Assembly: GCA_016179045.1 (NCBI GenBank)
Contig: JACOSL010000031.1
Coordinates: 21,220-85,219, forward strand
Origin: Fimbriimonas ginsengisoli
GTDB taxonomy: Bacteria > Armatimonadota > Fimbriimonadia > Fimbriimonadales > Fimbriimonadaceae
Reading direction: 5' to 3'
DNA length: 64,000 nt
A program made the position numbers and the translations under genes. The notes below the pieces were generated by a model that saw only the letters and a list, made by a program, of their open reading frames with translations, had not been told where the DNA came from and made no database searches. Shown here piece by piece: positions 15,523-26,700 of this stretch (positions are counted from its first letter, which is position 1; the number at the start of each line of letters is the position of its first letter).

Positions 15523-16235
15523 CCCGCCTTCTCCTTAAGGGCCGGCGCCGCCGCGGGCGTTGACTTTGGCGCTTCAGGGATGTCGGTCAACTCGTAGCCG
15601 GTCACCATCGCGCGGAAGTTGTTCCACCCCGCCCGCATCACTTGGGCGACGTGCACGCCGAAGAACAGCACGAACGCGCCCATCAGCCAAAAGTGGAGTT
15701 GCCGGGCGAAGTCGTAACCCCCGAGCAGCGCCGCGAGCCCGCTGGCCTGGATCGGCTTATGGATGGCAAGGCCGGTGAGGACCGAACCGATTCCCATGAG
15801 CACCACGCCGGTGTAGGCATAGCGCTGCGCTCCGTTGTACTTATCGCCCGCGCCCTCGGGCGGCGCTTTTCGAAGGTGGAGGTCGTGGAGGAACACCTGG
15901 ATGGCGATGCGCATCGAGCCCCGTTTGGGCACGAGGTGCCGCCACTCGCCCGAGATGGCGAGGGCGAGCACGTAGAGCAGGCCGTTGGCGGCGAACAGCC
16001 ACATCGCGAAGAAGTGCCAGGCCATGCCCTCGGCCAGGCGCTGGTTGAGGCCGAAGGCCACGAACCAGGAATCGGGGAAGAAGTGGAACAGTTCGCGCGA
16101 GCCGAACCGGATGCCGTACACCGCGTTCGCCCAATAGATGAGCAGCCCGCTCCAAACCAGGATGGCGAGCACGACGAAGTTGATCCAGTGGAACCACCGA
16201 ATCGAGAGCGGATGCTTCCGTTCCAGTCGCTGCAT
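15519..16235 (-). CDS. Cytochrome b561-type membrane subunit
   Basis: Protein of 238 residues with about four or five hydrophobic segments and several His residues in membrane contexts: HPLSIRWFHWINFVVLAILVW at the start, GMAWHFFAMWLFAANG, and ARQLHFWLMGAFVLFFGVH later. This is the di-haem cytochrome b561/NiFe-hydrogenase cytochrome b pattern. It would carry electrons from the quinol pool across the inner membrane to the molybdoenzyme encoded immediately downstream. It differs from MsrQ, which belongs to another membrane family, so this is a non-standard partnership. The ATG at 16235 has TGAGGG just upstream. Confidence 0.8.
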   Translation of the reverse strand: MQRLERKHPLSIRWFHWINFVVLAILVWSGLLIYWANAVYGIRFGSRELFHFFPDSWFVAFGLNQRLAEGMAWHFFAMWLFAANGLLYVLALAISGEWRHLVPKRGSMRIAIQVFLHDLHLRKAPPEGAGDKYNGAQRYAYTGVVLMGIGSVLTGLAIHKPIQASGLAALLGGYDFARQLHFWLMGAFVLFFGVHVAQVMRAGWNNFRAMVTGYELTDIPEAPKSTPAAAPALKEKAG

Positions 16236-16365
16236 GTCCCTCAGGTCTTAGGACTGCATGGGGCGGCGGAAGGTTGCCTGCGACACGAGGTCAAGGGCTA
16301 GTTGAACCCTGGAGCAAAGGGTTCGCAGCCTAACCACCGAGTCTCCGTGATGCTAATCGCCACGA

Positions 16366-16397
16366 AACCCGGCGAGCGCTTTGGCACCCGCCGGGTT
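16366..16397 (-). terminator. Hairpin downstream of the response regulator gene
   Basis: AACCCGGCG (16366-16374) pairs perfectly with CGCCGGGTT (16389-16397) around a 14-nt loop, 46-77 nt beyond the response regulator stop on the minus strand. Only a weak T-tract follows, so it is a candidate terminator separating the two-component genes from the cytochrome/molybdoenzyme operon. Confidence 0.5.
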
Positions 16398-16442
16398 CGT
16401 CTGGTCCCCGTTGGACGAAGGGTGGCTGGATCGATAACCTGC

Positions 16443-16922
16443 CTATGAACCCAAGGCCTCTTCAATCGTCGACACGAGCTCCTCGGATTTGAACGGCTTC
16501 GTCATGTAAGCGAAAGCGCCGAGGCTTTCCGCCTTCTGCCGGTCGAGCTCGGACGTCCGCGCGGTCAGGAAGATGATCGGGGTGATGGCGGTGACCACAT
16601 TCTCCCGCAATCTGTTCGCGACCTCGAAGCCGTCTCCGCAAGGGAGTCCGATGTCGAGGATGACCACGTCGGGCTGAAACTGAAACGCGGCAGCGGTAGC
16701 GGCGACGCCGTCGCCGGCCACGCTGACGTCAAATCCAGCGTACTTCAGCCGCTTCATGACCGAGAGCGCAACGTCCTTTTCATCCTCGATGACGAGCACC
16801 CGAGCTGTTCGAATTCTCGACTTTTCCTTGTGCGCAACCCCCAAGAGCTCGCTTTCTTCCGGCGGGAGACTTTCTGCCAGGGCCAAAGTGGCGCCTTTCG
16901 GTTTTTCCTCGATTCGTTCCAT
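16443..16922 (-). CDS. Single-domain response regulator with N-terminal extension
   Basis: Protein of 159 residues. After a variable N-terminal tail of about 40 residues, a full receiver domain follows: VLVIEDEKDVA (acidic pocket), VVILDIGLP (phosphoacceptor Asp), FLTAR (Thr switch) and MTKPF (Lys). There is no output domain, so it acts through protein contacts, probably in a relay with the upstream hybrid kinase. I chose the ATG at 16922 because GGAGG lies 5 nt upstream; earlier frames reach 16961 but lack such a site. It is downstream of the kinase gene on the same strand. Confidence 0.88.
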   Translation of the reverse strand: MERIEEKPKGATLALAESLPPEESELLGVAHKEKSRIRTARVLVIEDEKDVALSVMKRLKYAGFDVSVAGDGVAATAAAFQFQPDVVILDIGLPCGDGFEVANRLRENVVTAITPIIFLTARTSELDRQKAESLGAFAYMTKPFKSEELVSTIEEALGS

Positions 16923-17007
16923 ACGTGCCTCCATTCGACTCCCGGTAATCTTCCTCACCACCTTAACGGTGCTTGGTCATTGCCGTGATCGAACAAGTCA
17001 ATGCAAG

Positions 17008-18630
17008 TCATTCCGCGGGAACCTGTAACGGTATCCTAGTACTTATATACGAGTTTCGGCCGTGACCCTCAAGTCCTATGCCTGAGCCGGCCATGGCGCG
17101 CTCCAACGTTTCGGCGGCGTCTCTCGTCCGGTCGACGACCGCGATCGAATGGTCGAGTTGCAGACCCTGCAGACTTGAGCCCGCCGCCTGAAGCAATCGC
17201 TCCTTAAACGCGCAGGCGCCCGGAGCGTCGGTAGCCAACATGCAGGCAAGGAACGTGCCATCCCCAGAGCGCATGAAGGCATCGGCCGATCGCCCAACTT
17301 TGGCGCAAAGCCGCTGCAGGTCATCAACCGCCTTTCTCACGCGCCCTTCGTCCTCTGCGATCGGCCGCATCAGCAACAGAACCAGGTCGCCCTTCGTAGC
17401 GTCGAGGGCATCAGCAACGAAGGATAGGAGTTCGCTCTCTTCATCCCAGACGGGAAGGGTGAAGAAAAACCGCGATCCCTTACCGACTTCGCTTTGAACG
17501 TCCAACACGCCGGAGTGCTTCTCAACGATGCGCCGCGAGATCGGCAGCCCCAGCCCGGTGCCACGGCTGCCTGGCCCTTCGTCGGTCGGGTTAATCTGGC
17601 CGAAGGGCTCGAAAGCCCGCTCGGCATCCTTTGCCGCGATGCCCGGCCCCGTGTCTTGGACGAACACTTCGACGAGACGCTCCTTCCGGATGGCACCAAC
17701 GTGGATCGCGCCGCCACTCGGAGTGAACTTAGCGGCGTTGCCGAGGAGATTGGACAGCACTTGGGAGATCGATTGGGGATCGGCGAGCACGAATTCGATG
17801 TCTTCGGGCAATGCCAAGGTTAAGTCGATGCCCGCAAAGCGACATTTCGGCTCGAAATCGTGCACGGCCTGCTCCAGCAGTCGCGCGATGTCAGTTCGGG
17901 TCCGACTTAATCTCAAGCTGCCCGTTTCGATGCGGTGGAAGTCGAGCAGATCGTTCAGCAGCCCGCCAAGGCGGTCGCAATTGCGCAGGATTGTGTCGAA
18001 GGAGTCGGCGACCTCGTCCGGACTTGTCCCGGCGGCGCCATCTCTAAGAAGGCTCGCAAATTCCCGGATTACGGTGAGCGGGGTGCGCAATTCGTGCGAT
18101 GCGGTGGCCACGAACTCGGACTTGAGCCGGTCGAACTCGAGGAGGCGCACGTTCGTGGCGGAAAGCTCGGCGGTCCTCGCCGCCACGACTTCCTCCAAAT
18201 GGTCCGCGTGGTGCTTCAGCTCTTTGCGCAGCCTGTGCGAAGCCAAAAGGTTGCGCGCTCTCAGTTCCAATTCGATTGCGTCGACGGGCTTCGTCAAGAA
18301 GTCGCTAGCGCCTAGCGAGAGGGCCCTGTGCCTTGCGCTCGTCGTCGCGTCGGCGGTGAGAACCAAGATGGGAAAGTCGGACTCCAAGCTACCGGAGTGC
18401 TGTAGGTCCTCCAACACTTCGTAGCCTGATTTGTGAGGCATGTTGAGGTCCAGTATGAGGAGCTCAGGCTTGAACTCACGGATGCGCTCCAAAGCGTTTC
18501 TCGAATCGCTCTAGGTCTCAACGCAGTCAAAGCCAAAAGTCTCCAGCAAAGCCCGAAGCACAAAGAGGTTCGTTGTCTCGTCGTCGAGGGCGAAGATGCG
18601 CGCGTCTGAAATAGCATCCTTATCGACCAC
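17008..18630 (-). CDS. Receiver-histidine kinase hybrid, interrupted by an in-frame TAG
   Basis: Read from GTG at 18630 (GAGG 6 nt upstream), the frame encodes a receiver that starts [14 protein letters not shown], runs to GFDCVET, meets a TAG at 18511-18513, and continues in the same frame with [22 protein letters not shown] (phosphoacceptor), VLTAD and FLTKP. A coil and a histidine kinase follow: [12 protein letters not shown] (H-box), [10 protein letters not shown] (N-box), [16 protein letters not shown] and [12 protein letters not shown]. About 110 C-terminal residues are of unknown type. Downstream of the TAG the frame is open to the stop at 17008. Without readthrough only a piece from TTG at 18492 could be made, lacking the acidic pocket of the receiver. 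This is either a recent nonsense mutation, a base-calling error or suppression. Confidence 0.8.
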
Positions 18631-18710
18631 TTCAAGCCTCGCGGCTCGGCTACGCAGCAAGCACGATGCCGCCGAGCGTGCCAACGATTATCGGTACGAC
18701 GTGGTACTTT

Positions 18711-18732
18711 AGTGAGAGCACAAATGCTCACT
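18711..18732. terminator. Weak hairpin after the beta-lactamase gene
   Basis: AGTGAG...CTCACT forms a 6- to 8-bp stem with a small bulge between the beta-lactamase-family stop and the kinase start. No T-tract follows on either strand, so a terminator role is only a guess. Confidence 0.3.
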
Positions 18733-18745
18733 ATATGCAGGAGCG

Positions 18746-20215
18746 CTAGTTGCTCTTCGCGTAGTGCCGGGCGACCGCCATCACCGCCTGCAGGGTGGGC
18801 GATGGGTCCGATTCGCCGCCTCGGTTCGTGATCGAGGCGACTGCCAGGTTCAATTTCGGAAATACGCCCAGCTCGGCTCGGAATGTGCCGTTCGAGCCGT
18901 TGTGGCCGTGGATCGGGCCGAGCACTGGCCCTTCTTGCACGCTCCAGCCACAGGCGTACGCCCGGTCGCCGCCCGGCTCTGGCTCGCCGCGATGCAGCCG
19001 CTCGACGGTGGTCGCCTTGAGCAAGCCGTCCTGCCCCTTCAGCCCCTTGAGGTGCTCCGCGCCGAAGGCGGCAAGGTCGCCGACCGACATCCACATGCCG
19101 CCTCCCGCGCCTACGAGCATTGTCTCAAGCGGGCCGGTTAAGAATCTTGGCTCGAGCTTGCCGCTCGGCCCTGGCACGTGCCCGTTCGGGCGCGCCTCGG
19201 GCAGGGTGGACGTGCCCACGAAGCTATGCCGCAATCCTAGAGGCTCGAAGACTATCTCCCGAACGAGCTGCTCGTACGGCTTGCCCAACGTCCGCTCGGC
19301 CACGATGGCGAGAAGCGCGTAGCCGGCGTTGGAGTAGGCGAACGACGTGCCCGCCTTGCTGATCGGCTTGCGCGAGAGGATAGCGCGGGCATAGTTCTCC
19401 CTGACCTTCAGCGGATCGGTCGCGCCCGCCACGATCCGCTCGACGGTCGCTCCGGAGAAGCCCATGTCTTGGGGGATGCCGCCCCGGTGATGCATGATCT
19501 GTTCGAGGGTTACGCCCCGGTAGCCGTCGTCCATCGGGAAGTCGCCCAGCGCCTCGCCTAGCGTCGTATCCCAGCGCAGCTTGCCGGCTTCGATGAGCTT
19601 GCCGATGATCGTGCTGCAGATCGGCTTGCCGATCGAGCCGATGCTCCAGGGCTCGTCGGGGCCGACTTCATCCGGCTTGCCCAGTTCCCGAACGCCGCGG
19701 GCGACGGTGGCGGCTTTGCCGTCGTGGATGACCGCGATGCCGAGCGCGGGGGCGTTGCGATCCTTGCGAATCTCGTCGGCGAGGCGGGCAAGGTCGGTCC
19801 AGCCCGAATAGTCCTTGGGCGCCACGTCGCCCTCGTCGCCGACCGGCCGCACCATGATCCGCCTGATCTTTGGAGGGGTGTCGGCCGTCAGTTCTATGCC
19901 GAACTCGACCTCATCGCCGTGCTTGTCGCGCACGAGCGCGCGGTAACGGCCCGGGCTCTGATCGAGGACCTTGAGAATCTCGAATGGCGCGCCTTGCTCG
20001 ATAAGGCCGCCGATTCGCGCTAGCCGCTGCTCGAGGGGCACTTCGTCGGTGAAATTCGCGCCGACGAAGGCTTTCAGCTTCGCAGAGTCGTTGCCGTTCA
20101 AGGCCTCGATCAGGCCGTGGAAGAGCTTATCGGCATCGCTAGCCCCCTGGGGGTGGGCGAAGGCGACGACGAGCGCGATGAGCGCAACGAGAGCGACAAG
20201 GAAAAGGCGCGACAT
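18746..20215 (-). CDS. Serine beta-lactamase family (class C/penicillin-binding-like) exported hydrolase
   Basis: About 489 residues. The ATG at 20215 leads directly into a signal peptide (LFLVALVALIALVVAFA). A domain of about 110 residues follows (LNGNDSAKLKAF...), probably a small alpha/beta module of the DUF3887/NTF2 kind. Then comes the beta-lactamase domain from about 140: SIGK (nucleophile Ser and Lys), YSNAGY (catalytic Tyr/Asn) and HGHNGSNGTF (third motif, HxG type). Such proteins are usually peptidases or esterases acting on peptidoglycan or D-amino peptides rather than resistance enzymes. The start at 20257 would add 14 residues in front of the signal. The gene follows a small unknown on the same strand. 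Confidence 0.88.
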   Translation of the reverse strand: MSRLFLVALVALIALVVAFAHPQGASDADKLFHGLIEALNGNDSAKLKAFVGANFTDEVPLEQRLARIGGLIEQGAPFEILKVLDQSPGRYRALVRDKHGDEVEFGIELTADTPPKIRRIMVRPVGDEGDVAPKDYSGWTDLARLADEIRKDRNAPALGIAVIHDGKAATVARGVRELGKPDEVGPDEPWSIGSIGKPICSTIIGKLIEAGKLRWDTTLGEALGDFPMDDGYRGVTLEQIMHHRGGIPQDMGFSGATVERIVAGATDPLKVRENYARAILSRKPISKAGTSFAYSNAGYALLAIVAERTLGKPYEQLVREIVFEPLGLRHSFVGTSTLPEARPNGHVPGPSGKLEPRFLTGPLETMLVGAGGGMWMSVGDLAAFGAEHLKGLKGQDGLLKATTVERLHRGEPEPGGDRAYACGWSVQEGPVLGPIHGHNGSNGTFRAELGVFPKLNLAVASITNRGGESDPSPTLQAVMAVARHYAKSN

Positions 20216-20296
20216 GGGAGACACAACGCGAGCCAAAGTCCGAAAAGTTTCGTACATCGTCGCGGTCCTGGGACCGATGCGCAGCTGGTTGGCCGC

Positions 20297-20662
20297 TCAG
20301 GCAGCCCCGGAGCCCATCTGGGTCAGAAAATAGTCGTCGGCGACGCCACCGACGTACCATTCAAAACTCAGCCCTTCTTCGTCGTGTCCCACCAAGACGA
20401 ATCCGAAACGCCTCGCGGTCAAGAAATTCCCGGGTGCGCCTAGCCGTGCCTCCACGATCATCGACGGAGTCCAACCCTCCGCAGTGGTCGCCATGGCCAC
20501 GACCTTGCCCAGGGTCGTCGGCTCGCGACTCGGCGTGAACTCGACCTCGACCACTTTGGCGAAGGCGATCTCCCCCTCATCGTCAACGATCACCAGCGGA
20601 TCGCAGAACCATGTCTGCGGCGTAAAGCGGTCCACGGGCGCAAGCCACTCGGGGGCTCTCAC
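20297..20662 (-). CDS. Small cytoplasmic protein of unknown function
   Basis: Protein of 121 residues starting at GTG 20662, with no recognised family. It has no signal or membrane segment; the sequence is mixed alpha/beta with acidic patches (VDDEGEIAFAKVVEVEF, GHDEEGLSFEWYVGG). It lies 40-80 nt upstream of the beta-lactamase gene on the same strand and may share its transcript. The start is not supported by a clear ribosome binding site. Confidence 0.5.
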   Translation of the reverse strand: MRAPEWLAPVDRFTPQTWFCDPLVIVDDEGEIAFAKVVEVEFTPSREPTTLGKVVAMATTAEGWTPSMIVEARLGAPGNFLTARRFGFVLVGHDEEGLSFEWYVGGVADDYFLTQMGSGAA

Positions 20663-20716
20663 GGGTCAATCATACGCCCCGCGACACAGACCAGCTCGAA
20701 TCGCCGCGCCAGCCGC

Positions 20717-23700
20717 CTACTTCAACCCAAATCGAAAGTCGATGAACGTGCCGTCCTTGAGGCTGATACGGTACACGTAGGTCTGGTTTTTGGTCAGAGG
20801 CTTCGTGCTGATGTTGAAGATCCACTGCATGGCCGTCGGATCCCATCGGAACGCGGTGTCGGGCGTCGTCGAATCGACTACCTCGTTTACCACCTGCACC
20901 ACGGTACCGCTGACGATCTCGGTCAGTCGGAAGCTGGTAACCACGCCGGGCGTTCCGATCGAAACACCGTTCACGTCGTATACCTTGAACTTCGCGGGCA
21001 CCGTGCTGCCTTGCTTGAAGACGCTCGTGCCGTCCGGGTTGATCGGCGGCAGGATGCCGCTGTTGCTCAGGTAGAGGATCGACAGCGTACCGTTGTTGAT
21101 CGTGACGTTGTAGTTGCCTAAGCTGCCGCCCGGATCGACCAGGCTGGGGGTGATCGGGTAAGTCCCGACGTCGCTCGTTTGCGTAGCCGTCGTGCTGTAG
21201 GTCGCGGTGATCGCATCGCCGGCCTGCACGCCGGTTAGAACTCCGGTCAGAGTCGGCAGAGGCGCGCCGAGGATCTTAGACTTGTTGTCGGCCGTCACGA
21301 CGAGCGTCGCCTTGTTGATGACGATGGTCGCGCCGCTGGTTGCGGGATTGTAGTTGCCGTTGCCCGCGAAGGAAGCGCTCACCGGGTAGGTCCCCACGTC
21401 GACAGGGGCGTTGGAGCCGCCAGGCGTGTAATTATAAGCCGGCGCCCCCAAGTCCTCGCCGTGAGCACCGGTTACGGAGCCGCTGGCAGGGTGAGGATGG
21501 TTGTCGTAGGTGAAGGTACCGCCGTTGATAGTCACCGTCGGGTTGGCCTTGGCCACCGCGAAGGCCTGATCGACGCTCGGCGCCGCATTGTAGTTGCCAT
21601 TGCCGCCCTGGGCGGCTCGCACGGTTACGGCTCCCGCTGCTGTGATCGTCAACGTGTTCCCAGCAAGGGTCGCCGGTCCCGAAACTACTGAGAACGACAC
21701 CGCCAATCCAGAGCTTGCCGATGCGCTTAGCGCGAACGGGGCGTCGCCGTAGGTTCTGCCCGGCAGCGCGCCGAAGCTGATCGTCTGATCCGCCTTATTG
21801 ATCAAGATCGAGGCTGGGCTCGAGGTCGCTGCGTTGTAGTTGCCGTTGCCCGCGAACGAACCGATGACGCTGTAAGAACCCGCGTTTACTGGCGGGCTCG
21901 CGCCACCCGGCGTGTAGGCGAAGGTCGGGGCGCCCAAGCTTTCACTAAGCACTCCAGTTACCGTGCCCGTGGCGGGATGGGCCGATGCGTCGTAGGTGTA
22001 CGTGCCGCCGGTCGCGACCACGGTCGGATCAGCCTTGGCCACCACGAGCGCTCCGGTCGCGTCGGGCGCCGCATAGTTGGAGTTGTTCAGACTCGCTACG
22101 ACCGCGTAGCTGCCCGCATTCACGGGTGCGCTGCCGCCGCCATCGTAAGTGATCGACACGCCAGACAGGCCGGCCGGGGTTGTCGTCGCGGTCGCGACTC
22201 TGGCCGAGCCGTTGTAAGTCTGGCTCAGGTCGCTGAGGCTAATCGTGGCGGGAGCCTTGTCGATGTGAATCGACGCGCTGCTCGATGCCGGGTTGTAATT
22301 TGCGTTGCCGGGGTACGAACCAGTCGCGGTGTAATCGCCCGCGTTTACCGGCGCGGTTCCGCCCGGCGAGTAGCTGAACGAAGGCGCGCCGAGGTCCTCG
22401 CCGTTCGCGCCGGTAACCGAGCCCGTCGCCGGGTGCGGATTGCCGTCGTACACGAAGATGCCGCCGGTGACGCTCACCGTAGGCGTGAATTTCGCCACGG
22501 TGAAGCCGCGATCAACGACCGGAGCCGGATTGTAATTGCCGTCGCCAGGTTGCTTGGCACGAACCACGACTGCGCCCGCGCCGGTGATGGTCAGCATGTT
22601 GGCACTGATCGTCGCCGGTCCGGAAACCACGCAGAAACTGACCGAAAGGCCGGAGCTGGCCGTCGCGCTCAGGGAGAAGGGGGCGTCGCCGTAGGTCTTG
22701 TTCGCTAACGCGTCAAACGTGATCGTCTGGTCAGCCTTGTTAATCAGGATCGTCGCGCTTGCCGAAGCCGGGTTGTAATTGGGGCTGCCCGCGTAAGAAG
22801 CTACGACGCCGTAGGTACCCGCATTGGTCGGCGCGCTCGCACCGCCAGGCGCGTAGGCGAAGTCCGGCGTGCCAAGGTTGGCACCGCCAACTCCTGTTAC
22901 GGAGCCGGTCGCCGGATGGGGCAATCCGTCGTAGGTGAAGGTGCCGCCGCTGGCCGTCACGATGGGATCGGCCTTCGCGACCACAAGCGTGCCCGTCGCG
23001 TTATCGGCCTCGTAGTTCTGGTGCGTCAGCGAGGCCACGATGGCGTAGCTGCCTGCGTTGATCGGCGCGCTCGAGGAGCCGTCGTAGGTCACCGACACTC
23101 CGCTGAGGCCGCCAGGGCCGGTCGTCGCGATCACGATGCGCGCCGTGCCGTCGAAGACCTGGCTTAGGCCAGAGAGCGAGATCGTCGCGTGTGCCTTGTT
23201 GATCAGGATCGACGCGGAGGCCGACGCGGGGTTGTAGTTCGCGTTGCCCGCGAACGAAGCGGAGACGCCGTAGGTGCCCGCGTTCACGGGAGCGGACGCG
23301 CCGCCCGGCGAGTAATCGAACACCGGCGTTCCGAGATTTTCGCCGTTGACGCCGTCGATGCTGCCCGTGGCCGGGTGCGCCGCGCCGTCATAGGTGAACA
23401 CGCCGCCGGTCACATGCACGGTCGCGGTGGCCTTGGCCACCGTAAACGAGCGATCGACGTCCGGGGCCGCATTGTAGTTATGGTTGCCGGGCTGTTTGGC
23501 TCGCACCACGACTGTGCCTGCCCCGGTAATGGTCAGCGTGTTGCCGCTGATCGTCGCCGGTCCTGAGACTACGCAGAAGCTAACGTCGAGCCCGGAGCTC
23601 GCGGTGGCGATCAGTGCGATCGGAGCGTCCCCATAGGTCTTGTCGGCCAGGGCGTCGAAGGTAATCGTTTGGTCTGCCTTGTTTATCACGATTGTCGCGG

Positions 23701-26700
23701 TCGCGGAGGCCGGGTTGTAGTTGGCGTTGCCCGCGAACGAGCCGGTGGCCAGATAGGTTCCCGCATCGATCGGCGCAGTGCCGCCGGGGGCGTAGGTGAA
23801 GGTAGGAGGATCGAGGGCGGCGCCGCCGACGCCGGTGGTCGTGCCCGTGGCGGGATGCGGCGAGCCATCATAGGTGAACGTTCCACCGGTCGCGGTGACC
23901 GTGGGATCGGCCTTGGCAATTACCAAGGCTTGGTCGACGTCGTCCGCGGCGTACCAGTTCGAATCGCCCGCCTGGGATGCGCGCACGGTGGCGGTGCCCG
24001 CGCCGGTTATGGTCACGATCGAGCCCGCAACCGAGGTAGGGCCAGACGCGATGCTGAAGCTAACCGGGAGGCCCGAGGAGGCGGTCGCGCTCACCGTGAA
24101 CGGAGGATCGCCGAACGTCTTGCCGGCTAGGGCGCCAAACGTGATCGTCTGGTGCGCCTTGTCGATGGTGAAGGTCTGGCCGGCCGACGTGCCGCCGCCA
24201 GGGGTTGGCGTGAACACGGTCACCTGCTTGGTGCCCGCCGCCGACATGTCGCTGGCCGGGATGTCGGCCTGAAGCCGGTTGAAGCTCACGAAGTGAGTGG
24301 GCCGATCCTCTCCGTCCATGCGCACGACCGAGTTCGGCATGAACTTGTCGCCGTCCAGAGTCATCGTGAACGCGCCATCGCCGAACGCCTTCATCGCGGG
24401 GGTGATCGTATTCAGCACCGGGACCGGATTCACGACGTTGACGGTGAAGGTCTTGGTCGTCTGGTTGCCCGCCGCGTCCACCGCTGTGCAGGTCACCAGG
24501 GTTGCGCCGACTCCGAACAGCGATCCCGACAGAGGCGTGCAGGTCACGGTCGGGGCGCTGTCCACGTTATCCGTGGCCACCGGCGATGCGAAGGTGACGG
24601 TCGCGCCATCGAAACCGGTCGCGACCACCGTGATGTCGGCAGGCTGCGCCAGGTCGGGCGGCGTGTTGTCGTAGCGCACCACCACCGTCTTGGGGGTCGC
24701 CGCGTTGCCCGCGTTGTCGACCGCCCAGTAGGTGATCGTCGTGATTCCCTCGACGTTGATCAGCACGGAGGCGTTGTTGCCGGGCACCACGATCGGCTTA
24801 AAGGAATCACCGATCGGCTGGGCGCCGGTGGCGTAGTAGCGGATCTCCTTCACGCCGGAACCGGCGATGTCGGAAGGCGAATCGGGCATCGAGCGGATGT
24901 TCGGATCACTCGCGGTGATGGCGGCGGTAACGCTGGACTTGAACCAACCCGGGTTGGGGGCAAGATCGCCCGCCAGGGCGGCGTCGTCAACCAGGGGCGC
25001 GGTGCGGTCGATGTAGAACGTCAGGTCGCTCGTCGATTCTAGGCCGGTGCAGTCTATGGCATCGATGTGGATCAGATACTTGCCCTCGGCCGACACGGTT
25101 GTCGGGCTGGAGATGTCCATGGGGCCGACGTCGACGCCAACGAGCAGGCTCGTCAGGGTCTGCACGATGGTCAGAGGCGGGGCGGGGGTTGTGACCGAGT
25201 ACTGGATCGTCTGATCGGAGTTGTAATACTGCTGATCCTGCGGCGAACCGGCGAGGAACGTGATGGTCGGCGCTTGGTTGTTGATCTCGAAGTTGATCGT
25301 GCGCGTGCTAACGTTGCCTGCTTCGTCGGTTGCAGTTACGTTCAGTTCGTACATCCCGTCGTCCGAAGAACCGCCCAACGTCTGGTCGGGGATGACAGGC
25401 AGCACGTCGCTTACGGTCTGCGACCAGACGGGAAGGCCGTTCTTTTTGAGGGATGCGACAAGGGTGATGGTCGCGCCGCTGCCGCTGTCGGAGGCGCTGA
25501 TGCCGAACGTAACGCTCTGGTGGCAGTGCCCGCTCAGGCCGGTCACCACGATCGTCGGCGCGGTCGCGTCGTACTTGAACGGGAACTGACGATGAGTCGC
25601 GTTGCCGGCGACGTCGGAGACGTCGGCGCTGACGAATGCGTTCTTACTGTCTGGCCCGGAGTACAGGATCGGCGTTGTGAGAGTCGTGCCATCGATGCCC
25701 GATCCGAAATCGGAGCCGGCAAAGGTAAACGTGACCGGGCTCGTGTACCAGCCGTTGCTGTCGGGGGCCCGGTCGGGCGTCGCCGACAGGTCCGGGGCAG
25801 TCTTGTCGAGCAGGATCGTGATGGTCTTTGCGACTTCCGCGTTGCCTGCGTTGTCCACCGACCAGTAGGACACGGCCGTCGTGCCTTCGGTCGAAATCAC
25901 GACCGAGGTGTTGTCGCTGCTCACGACCACTATGGGGCCGCCACCGACCTGGTAGCGAATCTCCTTCACGCCGTCTCCGCCCACGTTGTCGGTGGCGGTG
26001 ATCGTTATGGTTACATCGTTGCGATTCCAGCCCGCTCCGTTGACCGGGGGCGCCGACGCGGCGACCGAAACCGGCGCAACATTTTCGAGGAGCTTGAAGG
26101 TTTGGACCACGTCGGGGGCCGGGTTATGGTTGGAGTCGCCGGGCTGCGAAGCGGTGACCGTGATGATCTTAGTGATGCCGCCGTCCGAGGGCACGCTCAC
26201 GGTGACGCCGGAGAGCGTCGCGGGATCGGTCACCGCAAAGCTGACGGTGAGACCCGAGGAGCTGGTCGCCGACAGGTCGAACGAGGCATCGCCAAAGTGG
26301 CGGTCGGCCAGGGCGCCGAACGTGATCGTCTGATCGGCCTTCGCAACGACGAGCGTGCCAGTCGCATTGGAGGCGCTGTAGTTGGGGTTGTCGAGAGATG
26401 CGATGACCGCATAGCTGCCCGCGTTGGTGGGAGCCGTAGCGGAGCCGTTGTACGTAACCGAAACTCCGGTCAGGCTGGGCGGGCTGGTCGTGACGGGCAC
26501 CGATTTCGGGCTGCCGTCGTAGGTTGCCGCTAGGCTGCCGAGGGTCAGGGTGGCGGGGGCTTTGCTAATGACGATGGCGGCGGGCGCGGAGTCGGCGCTG
26601 TTGTAGTTGGCGTTGCCCGCGAACGAGCCGATGGCCGAGTAAGTGCCCGCGTTGACCGGGGCGGTCGCGCCGCCTGGCGTGTAGGTGAACGTGGGCGTGC

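Noticed and set aside
18312..19094. A minus-strand frame overlapping the kinase and the beta-lactamase gene
   Set aside because: It is the wrong frame of both; the correct frames give conserved motifs.
25067..26533. Long plus-strand frames inside the giant Ig-repeat gene (also near 21977, 23669, 24152, 29381)
   Set aside because: All are antisense to a continuous 3112-codon frame and arise because the repeats have a GC-rich third position.
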